Virus record (IMG/VR): IMGVR_UViG_3300017751_000016
Location: 1-60,616 of that record
Strand: one strand, 5' to 3'
Source: a virus
Length of the DNA stretch: 60,616 bases
Shown here: piece after piece, positions 32,501 through 39,747 of the stretch
Numbering within the stretch: position 1 is the first letter of the stretch
How the letters are laid out: every line of letters begins with the position of its first letter
Made by a program: the position numbers and the translations under genes
The notes under the pieces: generated by a model
Told to the model about the DNA's origin: nothing
Database searches by the model: none
Seen by the model: only the letters and a program-made list of their open reading frames with translations

Positions 32501-33763
32501 GGACTTGTGACCACCGTCACACTAACTAATCCAGGAAATGGATACACTTCTGCTCCCACAATTACATTACCGCTTGGTACTCCTACGACACAAGCAACAG
32601 TCAGTGTTGAATTGAATAGGGGCCAAGTAACATATTTCGATTCTTTTTACAAAACGTGGGAAATACTAGTTACTGATGGAAAATTCACATCGGCTGATCT
32701 TATATCTGACGGTATTAATTTTGTCAATATTGATAGTATTAACGACAGAGTTGTTGACGCACATGTATTGAAAGCTTCGGTGATTAACCCAAATGAAAAA
32801 TGTTTTATAACTAAAAGTATCGCTCTAACGAAAACTGCGGCGGCTTCTGCTAACACTACACATACTTCGTTGGAGACAAATGCAACAGTTGAATTGGAAG
32901 AAGAGAAGACAATTTACAGCTATTCCAATGAGCAAAGAAATTATGCAGGAAATAAAACTGCTCTTGTTAAATTTACATTGAATACTCCTTTAAACAATCT
33001 TAGCCCGATAGTTGATCTTGCTGGAATGTCTATGGGTATGTACAAAAATAAAATAAACAATCCAAGTCCAGTGTCTGAAAGTGTCAGATTTGGTGGCAAC
33101 GCAGATGCCAAATATATTTCTCGTCAAGTAGTTCTTGCAGACAAACAAGATGCTGAAGATATGAGAGTATTCCTAGACAACAAAATACCCGCAGGTGCTG
33201 ACGTAGAAGTTTACGGTAAGTTTAGAAATGCAGAAGACGATGCTGAATTTGTAAATGATATTTTCTGGCACAAACTAGAAATTGAAACTTCTCCTAAAGT
33301 TAGAAGTGAAAATTTTGCACAGTATGTTTATAAGATTCCTGCAAAAGGTTCGAACTCATACGGAACAGATAGTGGTACTGGCGTATATGAGTATGAGGTT
33401 TATAGAATCAGCAACATTGCAGTCAGTGCTGGTGGTACTGGATATACTCAAGGCAGCGCACCAACAGTAACATTGACTCACTCGGCAGGAACTGGATACG
33501 GTGCAACAGCGGCAGCAATTGTTGAAAGTGGAGTTGTAACTGGTATTAAAATTACAAATCCTGGTCGTGGATACGATACTGGTACTGTAACTGCTACCCT
33601 CTCTGGCGGAGATGGAACTGGAGCGACTGCTGGTACTGTAACTGTTTCGCCAATTACATTCAAGGGATATAAAGATTTTGCAATAAAGATTGTTCACCTC
33701 AGTGACAATACTGCAAAAATACCTAAGTCTTCTGGACTTAGAGCATACGCATTACAGGTTTAA
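26558..33763 (+). CDS. Giant baseplate/fibre protein (2401 aa, DUF4815-like)
   Basis: The N-terminus, NSSPYYDDFDGNKNYSRILFKPGVAVQARELTQLQTLLSDQL, is the DUF4815-type start of large marine T4-like structural proteins. Around residues 1067-1101 is a Pro-rich linker (PVVPDPIPDPAPAPVIPQPP). Residues about 1105-1210 look like a Calx-beta domain (STTINEGQSVTISLEV...DADAVDETLTLTLTGL...VTISDT), followed by PPPPP at about 1213. The C-terminal part includes FDPLAQTFYVTGMPGGMFVPSIDVFF...RPEANDPGYEAWVAELGE and Gly-rich GYT repeats at about 1960-2015 and 2288-2368. It stands in the T4 gp9-gp12 region and probably combines wedge-pin and fibre-anchor roles. Function is inferred from position. Confidence 0.7.
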   Translation: MALNLNSSPYYDDFDGNKNYSRILFKPGVAVQARELTQLQTLLSDQLSQLSSFTLKDGAIISGCEERVSSIRYIKIKDTDLGGTVVNNSDLSNYVGAEVIGGTTGIKAQIIAVRQGAEETPATANVKTLYLNYNDRAGTARKVFAIGETLTVVSLNNTISGDTFVTYDSGAEPTGSRLRYEGSAPKIELSPGIIYARGSFIRTTSLAAFIDPFVIASDKNIGFYISEAVVGSSNTGYSDLLDPARGSFNHNAPGADRLQLVASLRSYDYQTAALPENFYQYATWRNGGMIRSKIKTNPLAGVGDAIAKSAFDANGSYTITGLQTVIHEHLALDGNGGRFSAAQGGSADKFVFAITPGKANVGGYPIENKNKDWKITIDKPTDTKIETSIAQSTAYGNYTLIDETSGAWDVDGGETVSLYDTAQNSVTSATFSSTSITGNQIGSAKIRYISLDSGDAGTAAAQYRLYMYDIKMSSGTFKDVESIAYTNDTANAVADTVLVSGEAVIQEGNYNRLVWELPYASLKTLKANSSAYNFDFKFIDEFDVEVNGSTGVVALSPSDPSSQSFFFATGTLSDSVITSNIHLVAVDSFTIGSKTYAAGEYVDLTDASVTVTCAGTSSVSITFSSPPTGGNADLKAYVNMQQNSNKNPISKTYTKDKIVKIDTQDAGAQSLASNLYCLGVSDLIKIKSITATDNADYVTNRVNVTNEFIVDNGQRDSYYGLAKLKQKATSAYDLATKRYILVTLDYMISADGSTGPTFACVDSYSAAIAGGDMTLQEIPLYYPSSGRIIDLRNCIDFRPYVIDTAELIDKAAFDAADAAGKTVLLNAVAANPSTNEVINRPTNGLTNPVPSATFNTNLEYYLAQAFKVVVTAEGEFKVLTSDSAEFPKIPPVPDNALTISEGIFAPYPCLSPKAANYYKRADLKAYIEQVRTKRYTMKDIGGLEKRIANLEYYTALSLLEKESKSLEILDASGVDRFKNGLMIDAFNTYGVMAVGHDDNKCSLDLKRQQLRAAFDSSIIAFKPIATSTTVGQTGDMFHVPYVEAVYTKQLQASKTKNLISELLFADPEPLPVVPDPIPDPAPAPVIPQPPVTPVTPPVPPKADEPYYNLIRSSTTINEGQSVTISLEVLNLPNPLGTTVGYSVSGVDSADISGASLTGSFTLDASGDASVTFNTVADADAVDETLTLTLTGLAGTTKGTLSTSVTISDTTVIIPPPPPVLGPYAGSLSLSPSQDAWFDDSYAEPAYQNKEGSWDNLEIKGDWKETWGSWELISEDIVNATSTITEGEIGIPPKGYGGNSRPTSVDIVTKEEANGYWETEVKTYTGRRQLYDITTTIAGKNTQTWERTGSRIFYGTIPDEVTESTGDSVINTEVAAWVRPISISGTVDGLMPNAAHAIAMGGISKGSVTSNSNGRATFSISVNQGEFKCGNITVEVTDSNVASGIDSYASAIFSANGSKRTLQTTYVTTRWPEPPVGAIPLQETKTEILPVGEDGRTLTKKGDIIITTVQEEGVPNWIPVDDVFVTSSCALGVGDGTIGNSISTYQRYDGTTYNVEEPSAACTPAAPTEVLTLTAIDTSITTLTPTTITTKVVEEVDTTTGTVALVQAVDDVIVTEVSLFDTATNTNSGGDASGVVTVTLSNDAILVADGLDESDFVAGVTTTEGRYAVATENLIRSGGATVDLITTPFSSTINDATVSPANNTIVATAAAAFDHAPIFKIPTFQQISDSICIFDPLAQTFYVTGMPGGMFVPSIDVFFKTISSEANNNGVTLEIREVVNGNPTAKVVPNGRVFLRRSDVDASGINADGSVDFRSTKFRFNHLVHLNNDTEYCIVLRPEANDPGYEAWVAELGELQINSTNRITKQAHGGVLFTSANDRSWSAHQSEDLMFMVNRCNFKTNTDYVLNTANKNIDWIKVDNNTWDDTVVDGKVKAPKFDLDSFVHGFKLTLATAGDYATDGTYALTFTGGGGSNAAGTYVVSGGLVTTVTLTNPGNGYTSAPTITLPLGTPTTQATVSVELNRGQVTYFDSFYKTWEILVTDGKFTSADLISDGINFVNIDSINDRVVDAHVLKASVINPNEKCFITKSIALTKTAAASANTTHTSLETNATVELEEEKTIYSYSNEQRNYAGNKTALVKFTLNTPLNNLSPIVDLAGMSMGMYKNKINNPSPVSESVRFGGNADAKYISRQVVLADKQDAEDMRVFLDNKIPAGADVEVYGKFRNAEDDAEFVNDIFWHKLEIETSPKVRSENFAQYVYKIPAKGSNSYGTDSGTGVYEYEVYRISNIAVSAGGTGYTQGSAPTVTLTHSAGTGYGATAAAIVESGVVTGIKITNPGRGYDTGTVTATLSGGDGTGATAGTVTVSPITFKGYKDFAIKIVHLSDNTAKIPKSSGLRAYALQV

Positions 33764-33764
33764 T

Positions 33765-34010
33765 ATGAGCATAAATAAGTTTGTCCAGATAAAAGATTCA
33801 CCAAACTTTTATAGAGATGTACATTCTAAAGGTTTGGTGAATACTGATCATAGAGCATTGGAAGAATATAAAAATGCCAGACGACAAAGACAAAAGTCTA
33901 GTGAGTCAATTGTTCAATATGAAAATGATATAAATACATTGAAAGACGAAGTAACATTTTTAAAAGAATCGTTGAAGTTAATTTTAGATAAAATGAATTC
34001 TCAGGAATAA
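33765..34010 (+). CDS. Small coiled-coil protein, unknown
   Basis: 81 aa from ATG 33765: MSINKFVQIKDSPNFYRDVHSKGLVNTDHRALEEYKNARRQRQKSS, then a heptad-rich helix IVQYENDINTLKDEVTFLKESLKLILDKM. An upstream ORF start at 33690 would run through the end of the giant gene and is not supported. The D-x-x-F-x-R-D-x-xS/T-x-A/G-L-x-N-x-D opening recalls small proteins near tail fibre genes in marine phages. Possibly a fibre-assembly chaperone. Confidence 0.55.
   Translation: MSINKFVQIKDSPNFYRDVHSKGLVNTDHRALEEYKNARRQRQKSSESIVQYENDINTLKDEVTFLKESLKLILDKMNSQE
33929..33936 (+). promoter_or_regulatory. Possible intragenic late promoter before 34015 gene
   Basis: Exact TATAAATA inside the 81-aa gene, 78 nt before ATG 34015. 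May be chance. Confidence 0.35.
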
Positions 34011-34014
34011 GTAG

Positions 34015-34497
34015 ATGGCAACATTAACATTAAGGTCAGTTAAAGGTACTCCTTTGACAAATACTGAAGTTGATAATAACTTTGGTAATTTGAATACTGA
34101 TAAATATGAGTCTGGCGATTCAGTTAGTGTTGATGATCTGGTAGTTTCTGGAGAGACAACTGTTAGTACATCCGCCGCTGTAAGTGCTGCTGGTACTGTA
34201 CAGGGTGATGCTACTGCATTGACAAAAACATACAATCTAGTTACGACAGCAACAGCGGATCAAGGTGTCAAACTTCCTTCTGCTGCTACTGGTAAATCGT
34301 GTACTGTATTAAATGCTACTTCAGTCAACATTAAGATTTATCCTGCTACATCTGATCAAATAGATAGCCTGTCAGTCAATGTTGCAAAAGACTTGGCACC
34401 AGGTGCATCTTATAATTTAGTCTGTTCTTCTAGTAGTACATGGAAGACATTGCAGCCAACTCTAATTTTCGACTCATCGGGCGCTCGCCTGAATTAA
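34015..34497 (+). CDS. Small fibre/decoration protein
   Basis: 160 aa. Starts MATLTLRSVKGTPLTNTEVDNNFGNLN, the same docking module as the 9169 protein. The C-terminal part (YNLVTTATADQGVKLPSAATGKSCTVLNATSVNIKIYPATSDQIDSL...APGASYNLVCSSSSTWKTL) is a compact beta domain common as phage fibre trimer tips. Confidence 0.6.
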   Translation: MATLTLRSVKGTPLTNTEVDNNFGNLNTDKYESGDSVSVDDLVVSGETTVSTSAAVSAAGTVQGDATALTKTYNLVTTATADQGVKLPSAATGKSCTVLNATSVNIKIYPATSDQIDSLSVNVAKDLAPGASYNLVCSSSSTWKTLQPTLIFDSSGARLN

Positions 34498-34510
34498 GGA
34501 ATAATAAAAA

Positions 34511-35899
34511 ATGCTTCCAATACGAATCAAAGCTTCCAGCAGTCCAGTGTCTTCTGCAAACTTCCAAGGTTTACAGCAAATGTCAGATGCTGAAATTAAT
34601 CAATACCTGTCTGCTGTAATTACACAAAAGTTTGCAGATGATACAAATGGAACAGGCACTGCCGAACTCAATGTAGACACTGCGAATGCTTTAACTGGTA
34701 CCTCTATTGGTACATGGACTAACCAAATCAGGAATGATGCGATCGGCACTCATCCAACTAGTGGCGCAACCACTAATACTACTCACTACTTCAAGCAAGT
34801 CACTGCTGCTGCATCTGAGAGCATTACTAATCGCCCTGTAGGATATGACTCTGCAATTAAAGAATTTACGGATGCGGGCCTCGATACTGACATTTTAGAT
34901 AAAGTAATTGAAGACATGGTTACTAGCACTGGCTATACGGTAGGCCAGTATGTTTTAGCTGCGTCTGCTCCTTCTGGTGGCACATGGACTTCACGGTATA
35001 CGCTCACCGATACAAATCAAGGTGGTAGCACCTCACTATATCTTTGGCAAAAAACTGCACCATCTACTGCTGCAAATGGCGATTTAGCTCCACTCAAGCT
35101 AGATGGTACTAATGTTAAAATGATGTCTGATGCTGAAATTGAACAAGTTGTTCCTAATTTTAGAAATAGAATTATTGACTCTGGTATAGGCACATATAAA
35201 ATACAATCTTCCACTCCAGGTACTGGTACTTGGACTCAAATGGGAGACACATTAAACGACACACGCCAAGTAGTATCTTCGGAAAACTACGCAGGCAACT
35301 ATGTAGGAAACTTTAGCGGAACATATGCGGGTAACTATGTAGGCGGCTATGTGGGCTCTAAAACATATTCTGGTACATATGCTGGTGGTTATGCAGGCAA
35401 CTATGTAGGAAGCTATGTGGGCGCTAAAACATATTCGGGTTCTTATACTGGATCTTTCTCTGGAACTTATGCAGGCAACTATGTAGGCACTAGTGCATAT
35501 GCTGGAGCTTATGCGGGTGATTATGCAAGAGCTGAAGGTTACACTTTGTTTTATTCAGGATATGCAGGCGGCACAAACTATTATACAGGATATTACACCG
35601 GCTTTTATACCGGATACTATACCGGTGCAAAGACTTATACTGGTAATTATACTGGCGCATACAACAGAAACTTTACTGGTAACTATGTAGGCACTTCTGC
35701 GTATTCTGGAACTTATTCTGGTACATACACTGGCTACTACACTGGTAACTATGTTGGTACTTCTACCTATTCTGGTTCATATACTGGCAACTATAGCGGA
35801 AGCTATAGCAATACTTTTTCTGGAACTTATGCTGGAGACACTGTACAAGCGTCAACAGAAGTTGTTTCTAATGTAAAACTTTGGCTGAGAACTGCGTAA
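34511..35899 (+). CDS. Tyr-Gly repeat tail fibre/adhesin
   Basis: 462 aa. The N-terminal 240 residues contain two copies of MSDAEI(N/E)Q(Y/V)L/P-type motifs (QMSDAEINQYLSAVI and MMSDAEIEQVVPNF). Residues about 260-440 are 4-residue repeats of the form Y-x-G-x (YAGNYVGNFSGTYAGNYVGG...), very rich in Tyr and Gly, spaced with KTYSGT breaks. This periodicity suggests a thin beta-solenoid or polyglycine-like shaft. It likely binds host surface sugars. The next gene is a CapK-like ligase. Confidence 0.65.
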   Translation: MLPIRIKASSSPVSSANFQGLQQMSDAEINQYLSAVITQKFADDTNGTGTAELNVDTANALTGTSIGTWTNQIRNDAIGTHPTSGATTNTTHYFKQVTAAASESITNRPVGYDSAIKEFTDAGLDTDILDKVIEDMVTSTGYTVGQYVLAASAPSGGTWTSRYTLTDTNQGGSTSLYLWQKTAPSTAANGDLAPLKLDGTNVKMMSDAEIEQVVPNFRNRIIDSGIGTYKIQSSTPGTGTWTQMGDTLNDTRQVVSSENYAGNYVGNFSGTYAGNYVGGYVGSKTYSGTYAGGYAGNYVGSYVGAKTYSGSYTGSFSGTYAGNYVGTSAYAGAYAGDYARAEGYTLFYSGYAGGTNYYTGYYTGFYTGYYTGAKTYTGNYTGAYNRNFTGNYVGTSAYSGTYSGTYTGYYTGNYVGTSTYSGSYTGNYSGSYSNTFSGTYAGDTVQASTEVVSNVKLWLRTA

Positions 35900-35914
35900 A
35901 AACTATTTTATATA

Positions 35915-37210
35915 ATGGATTTTGAACTTGAACGGCTGAAAAGATTTCGCAAATTAATTAGATATGCGAATCAGAATTCTCCCTACTATGCTAGAATTAT
36001 TAGAGAGAATAGGATAGACATTGAATCCTCGGTTCCCGAGGATTTTCCTATTCTCACTAAAACTATGGCGATGGAAAACTTTGATGACATTGTTACAGAC
36101 AGAAAGATAACCAAAGAAAAAATTGAAGAGTTTATCACTACTTCTTCAGATCCAAGAGAGTTATACTTAAACAAATACACTGCTCTAGTCACTTCAGGTT
36201 CTTCTGGAGAAGAGGGGTACTTTGTTTCTCATGCCAAAGACACTTTTCGTGGATTAAAATCTCTCATACCTACCAAAACTTCTCTTAAATTTTCTATCAT
36301 ACTAAAGTTCATTTCTTTCTTTATCAAGAAGAAAAAAAGAATAGGGTTTGCATTTTACGGAAACACTGGTGGTCATTATGCTGGATATGATTCGGCAACT
36401 AAATGGCCTAAGATGCTATTTAATGTAAAAGGATTTGAGATTAATGATTCTGTAAATGTTGTGCTGAGTGAACTAAATGAGTTTCAACCAGAAGTCGTAT
36501 GCGGCTACACTACGATGCTTAAAATTTTAGCAGAAGAACAAGCGTCTGGGAGACTAAAAATAAAACCGATGTTTGTAATTTCTTCAGCAGAGACTGTAAC
36601 TAAAGAAGATATTGACTTTTTGTCTGAATCTTTTCCTGGCTCATACGTTATTAGTCTTTATGCTAGTAGTGAGCATGGTAACATGGGAAGGTCAAATCGT
36701 GATAAAGAAACAATGTCGCTGTATGATGACAAACTTATATTTGAATTTTTTGAAGATCATGTGCTAGTGACTAACTTATGCAACTATACCATGCCTTTAA
36801 TTAGATATAAAATGGCTGATGTGCTTACAGTTGTGAGTGAAAAACACACATATCCAACTGTAGTAAAAAATCTAGTCAGCAGGGCAGAAACTAAAGTCAA
36901 TTTTATAAATGCTACCGGAGAATTAGAAAGTTTTACTTCTTTCATCACTCGCAGATTTTATGTGAAAGGGGTGAGTAAATTTCAGATGCAAGTGAATAGT
37001 ACTACTTCTTTTATGTTTCCTATATGCCTCGAAAACCATCTCACAGAAAGTGAAAGAACAGATGCAGTATCAAAAGTAAAAGCTCGTCTCAAAGAAATAT
37101 TACACAGAAAAAATTTAGATAATGTGTCTTTCGAAATTAAAATAGTCAAAGACATACCAGTAAATAAAAAAACTAGAAAATTTCAATTGATTGTAGATGA
37201 GACGATTTAA
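35915..37210 (+). CDS. CapK/PaaK-like adenylate-forming enzyme
   Basis: 431 aa. ANL-superfamily motifs: TALVTSGSSGEEGYF (residues 90-104; phosphate-binding TSGSSG), then EVVCGYTTMLKILAEEQ, MFVISSAETVT, SLYASSEHGNMG (A5-like YxSSE), and MPLIRYKMADVL (A7-like YxxxD). This is the layout of phenylacetate-CoA ligase and capsule protein CapK. It would adenylate a carboxylate and pass it to CoA or another acceptor. In a phage late region, next to a fibre and several glycosyltransferases, it may acylate a glycan or protein (inference). It begins 15 nt after the fibre gene, without a clear ribosome site. Confidence 0.75.
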   Translation: MDFELERLKRFRKLIRYANQNSPYYARIIRENRIDIESSVPEDFPILTKTMAMENFDDIVTDRKITKEKIEEFITTSSDPRELYLNKYTALVTSGSSGEEGYFVSHAKDTFRGLKSLIPTKTSLKFSIILKFISFFIKKKKRIGFAFYGNTGGHYAGYDSATKWPKMLFNVKGFEINDSVNVVLSELNEFQPEVVCGYTTMLKILAEEQASGRLKIKPMFVISSAETVTKEDIDFLSESFPGSYVISLYASSEHGNMGRSNRDKETMSLYDDKLIFEFFEDHVLVTNLCNYTMPLIRYKMADVLTVVSEKHTYPTVVKNLVSRAETKVNFINATGELESFTSFITRRFYVKGVSKFQMQVNSTTSFMFPICLENHLTESERTDAVSKVKARLKEILHRKNLDNVSFEIKIVKDIPVNKKTRKFQLIVDETI

Positions 37211-37258
37211 AATCTTGTCTATATAGTAATGAAGTTTTATTAATATGGAGTTTATATC

Positions 37259-37747
37259 ATGACTGAACTAGCCGTTTCTTCGGAAACCTCTGTCAAACAA
37301 GTATCCGCAGACACACCTAAAAAGAAATATCTTTTCCCTTATTGGTCTAATAAGGAAAACAGACACCTTATCGTCACGATAGAAAATACTAATGGTCAGA
37401 GCAACATGGCTTCCATTATGGATCCTGACGGCACTAATCCTGACATGAAGTTGGTTCTAGAGCAGTATACCGAAGACGAAATTGATAAAAACACACAAGA
37501 TGGTCTAGACAGACGCAACGAAAATATCAAGCGTCAAATGGAAAGGCGTGAATCTCAGATGGTTCGTGGTAAACAAGAATCATTATTTAACTGCAAGCTA
37601 GAAGCTTTCGAAGTAGATGCCATTAAAAATTCTAAAAATACTGAGATGAAACGAAAAATTCGTAAGTCTAAGTCTATCATGGAAGTTCAGGCATACGCAA
37701 CTATTCTATTGATGAAGGAACTAGAGAATGACGAAGCAACAGACTAA
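37259..37747 (+). CDS. Unknown protein, charged C-terminal helix
   Basis: 162 aa. SADTPKKKYLFPYWSNKENRHLIVTIENTNGQSNMASIMDPDGTNPDM, then a highly charged helical part (QDGLDRRNENIKRQMERRESQMVRGKQESLFNCKLEAFE). Resembles conserved hypothetical proteins found with fibre genes of T4-like cyanophages. GGAG ribosome site. It overlaps the next gene by 20 nt. Confidence 0.5.
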   Translation: MTELAVSSETSVKQVSADTPKKKYLFPYWSNKENRHLIVTIENTNGQSNMASIMDPDGTNPDMKLVLEQYTEDEIDKNTQDGLDRRNENIKRQMERRESQMVRGKQESLFNCKLEAFEVDAIKNSKNTEMKRKIRKSKSIMEVQAYATILLMKELENDEATD

Positions 37748-38432
37748 AGGGTTTGTAATTGTTGCGTCTGTCAGAAAAGGGTTTTATCGTTACGCTAAAG
37801 TATTAGCAGAATCAGTTAGAGACTTTTATCCAGAAGCAAACATAACATTTTTCACACACGAAGAATGGGTTGAGCCTGAAGACTATACACTGTTTGATAA
37901 CATTGTAACTGAAGGCATTCCTCGTCACATTCGTGCTAAGTTGTGGGCATTAGAAAAAACTCCATACGATATTACCTGTTATCTAGACGCTGACATGATG
38001 TGTGAGCATGAAGATATTCAGAATGTGTGGGACGAGTTGCCTGATGATTTAGATATTGTCTTCACTAAGAATCGTCCTTACAACGCCAAACTGACTAAAC
38101 TGGCTGAAGGCGAAGAGATGACTTGTCACTGTGGATTCTTTATCTATAGAAAGAATGAAGCAACTATGGATCTTATGGGGGCATGGTACACTGAGTATCT
38201 AGCACAGTGGGAACCAGACTACGACATGCTTCACTACCCCAAAGAGGCTAGAAAGTGGGACACATTTACTATGTGGCGGCTGCTCACATACGGAGATAAA
38301 GGTGTTAAGTGGGGATACATCAAAGAGCCAGATGCTCGTTGGAACTTTGTGAACGGATATCATTTCGAAGAATTACAAGGCACTGATATTGTTTTGTATC
38401 ATCACACAATTCCACCAGATAAGTTAGACTAG
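37728..38432 (+). CDS. Glycosyltransferase, DxD type
   Basis: 234 aa. FVIVASVRKGFYRYAKVLAESVRDFYPEANITFFTH (nucleotide-sugar side of a GT-A fold), ITCYLDADMMCEH (D-x-D metal site), MTCHCGFFIYRKN, and LYHHT near the end. Similar to GT8-like enzymes. Retaining or inverting mode, donor and acceptor cannot be told. It belongs to the modification island of this window. Confidence 0.65.
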   Translation: MTKQQTKGFVIVASVRKGFYRYAKVLAESVRDFYPEANITFFTHEEWVEPEDYTLFDNIVTEGIPRHIRAKLWALEKTPYDITCYLDADMMCEHEDIQNVWDELPDDLDIVFTKNRPYNAKLTKLAEGEEMTCHCGFFIYRKNEATMDLMGAWYTEYLAQWEPDYDMLHYPKEARKWDTFTMWRLLTYGDKGVKWGYIKEPDARWNFVNGYHFEELQGTDIVLYHHTIPPDKLD

Positions 38433-38443
38433 GAGTTTAAATA

Positions 38444-39100
38444 ATGAAATGGATTGATATTAATAATACTGAAATATCAGAAATTTTAAACTCGTATAGT
38501 GATTGGTTCTTTGACCAAGACTTAACTGAGCTAGATAAAATTGCAAATCATGAAGGCAGACATCAAGGCTACACTTTGTCAAAAGCGTGTGGTCTTGAAC
38601 ACCTAAAGGAAATTGTCACTAAAGATGGCGAACATATAGGTTATCCTGAGAAAACAATTTCAGTAGACATTGCTTCAGAAGATCGAGTATCGTCAGAGCA
38701 TAAGAAAAGATGTAGAGACATGGCGACTACATTGTGTTCTTATCTAGGTGCTAGAAATCAAGCTGTCAATGTGTATTATCCAGCAGCAGGTTTTATGAGT
38801 TGGCACAACAACTGGAATGCAGCAGGATATAATATTCTTCTGTCATACTCAAAAGAAGGAAATGGATTCTTTCGTTACAGAGATCCTATCACACACGAAG
38901 TAGTGAACATGCCAGACAAGCCTGGTTGGACATGTAAAGTAGGATACTTTGGAAAAGGTAGAGAACCAGACAAAGTGTTTTATCACTGTGCTGGCTCTCA
39001 TGAACAAAGACTGTCTTTAGGCTTTGTCGTACCTCACTTAGAAATGTGGCAAGACATGATTGAAGACATTTCAGGTGAAGACGCTACTTCGTTCCAATAG
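38444..39100 (+). CDS. 2OG-Fe(II) oxygenase-like protein
   Basis: 218 aa. The C-terminal half follows a double-stranded beta-helix pattern: NVYYPAAGFMSWHNNWNAAGYNILLSYSKEGNGFFRYRDP, then GWTCKVGYFG and VFYHCAGSHEQRLSLGFVV. The first iron motif reads H121-x-N123 instead of H-x-D, and H181 (or H186) with R189 would be the distal ligand and 2OG anchor. This HxN variant occurs in phage relatives I recall, but it may mean altered chemistry. Convergent with the minus-strand methyltransferase-like gene (17-bp overlap). Confidence 0.45.
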   Translation: MKWIDINNTEISEILNSYSDWFFDQDLTELDKIANHEGRHQGYTLSKACGLEHLKEIVTKDGEHIGYPEKTISVDIASEDRVSSEHKKRCRDMATTLCSYLGARNQAVNVYYPAAGFMSWHNNWNAAGYNILLSYSKEGNGFFRYRDPITHEVVNMPDKPGWTCKVGYFGKGREPDKVFYHCAGSHEQRLSLGFVVPHLEMWQDMIEDISGEDATSFQ

Positions 39101-39740
39101 CCATAAAACGATCAAACTCATTTAGACCGTCAAACGTCCAGTATTTTTGTTTAATAGAACCTTGATACTGGACATTTTTTATGCCTGTGTTTTCTATATG
39201 ATTTTCAATTGAGTCTACACAATTAATACCATACATTTCTTTGATTAAGTTTGAATTCTGAACAGCAAATATACAATCAGGGTTTGATGTGGTTAGCTCT
39301 TTCAAAGGATACATAGTTTCTGCACACATTGATATAAGAACATCGCTATGTAAAGCATTAATATCATGAAACGCAAACGGAACATCCCAATTGATATGAT
39401 TTAAATCGATGCCTTGTTCTCTATAGTAACGATTGAATACTTGCGATAGTTCTAATGCGTCTTTATCAATATCAATCAAGTTTATTTTTCCAACATTAAA
39501 GTTTTCACAGAGTAAAGGAACTAGTGGAAATCCTAACCAAGAATTTAAGACAGTTATAGTTAATTTTTTATTTGTATCTAACACAGTGTCTAGTTCTTCA
39601 CACAACCAAATAGCAGCTTCCATTGAATTTGGATTTAAAGACTTTCTAAAGTCTTCTTGCTTGTAAGGCATTTCATGATTAATCTTATCTAGACCATCAC
39701 CCCAATTTTTGTAGTTGTTCAAAAAATTATAATTTAACAT
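39084..39740 (-). CDS. Methyltransferase-like protein
   Basis: 218 aa from ATG 39740 (GGAG about 10 nt upstream); an upstream ATG at 39764 would add eight residues but has no ribosome site. TITVLNSWLGFPLVPLLCENFNVGKINLIDIDKDALELSQVFN fits a class I SAM-binding fold (motif I degenerate, motif II acidic LIDID). ISMCAETMYPL could be the motif-IV region. Last gene of the minus-strand glycosyltransferase run. Substrate unknown, perhaps a glycan. Confidence 0.5.
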   Translation of the reverse strand: MLNYNFLNNYKNWGDGLDKINHEMPYKQEDFRKSLNPNSMEAAIWLCEELDTVLDTNKKLTITVLNSWLGFPLVPLLCENFNVGKINLIDIDKDALELSQVFNRYYREQGIDLNHINWDVPFAFHDINALHSDVLISMCAETMYPLKELTTSNPDCIFAVQNSNLIKEMYGINCVDSIENHIENTGIKNVQYQGSIKQKYWTFDGLNEFDRFMAIGTK

Positions 39741-39747
39741 CTTCCGG

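Noticed and set aside
33690-33764. Upstream extension of the 81-aa coiled-coil gene
   Set aside because: It would be read in another frame within the end of the giant gene; ATG 33765 directly after that stop is more natural.
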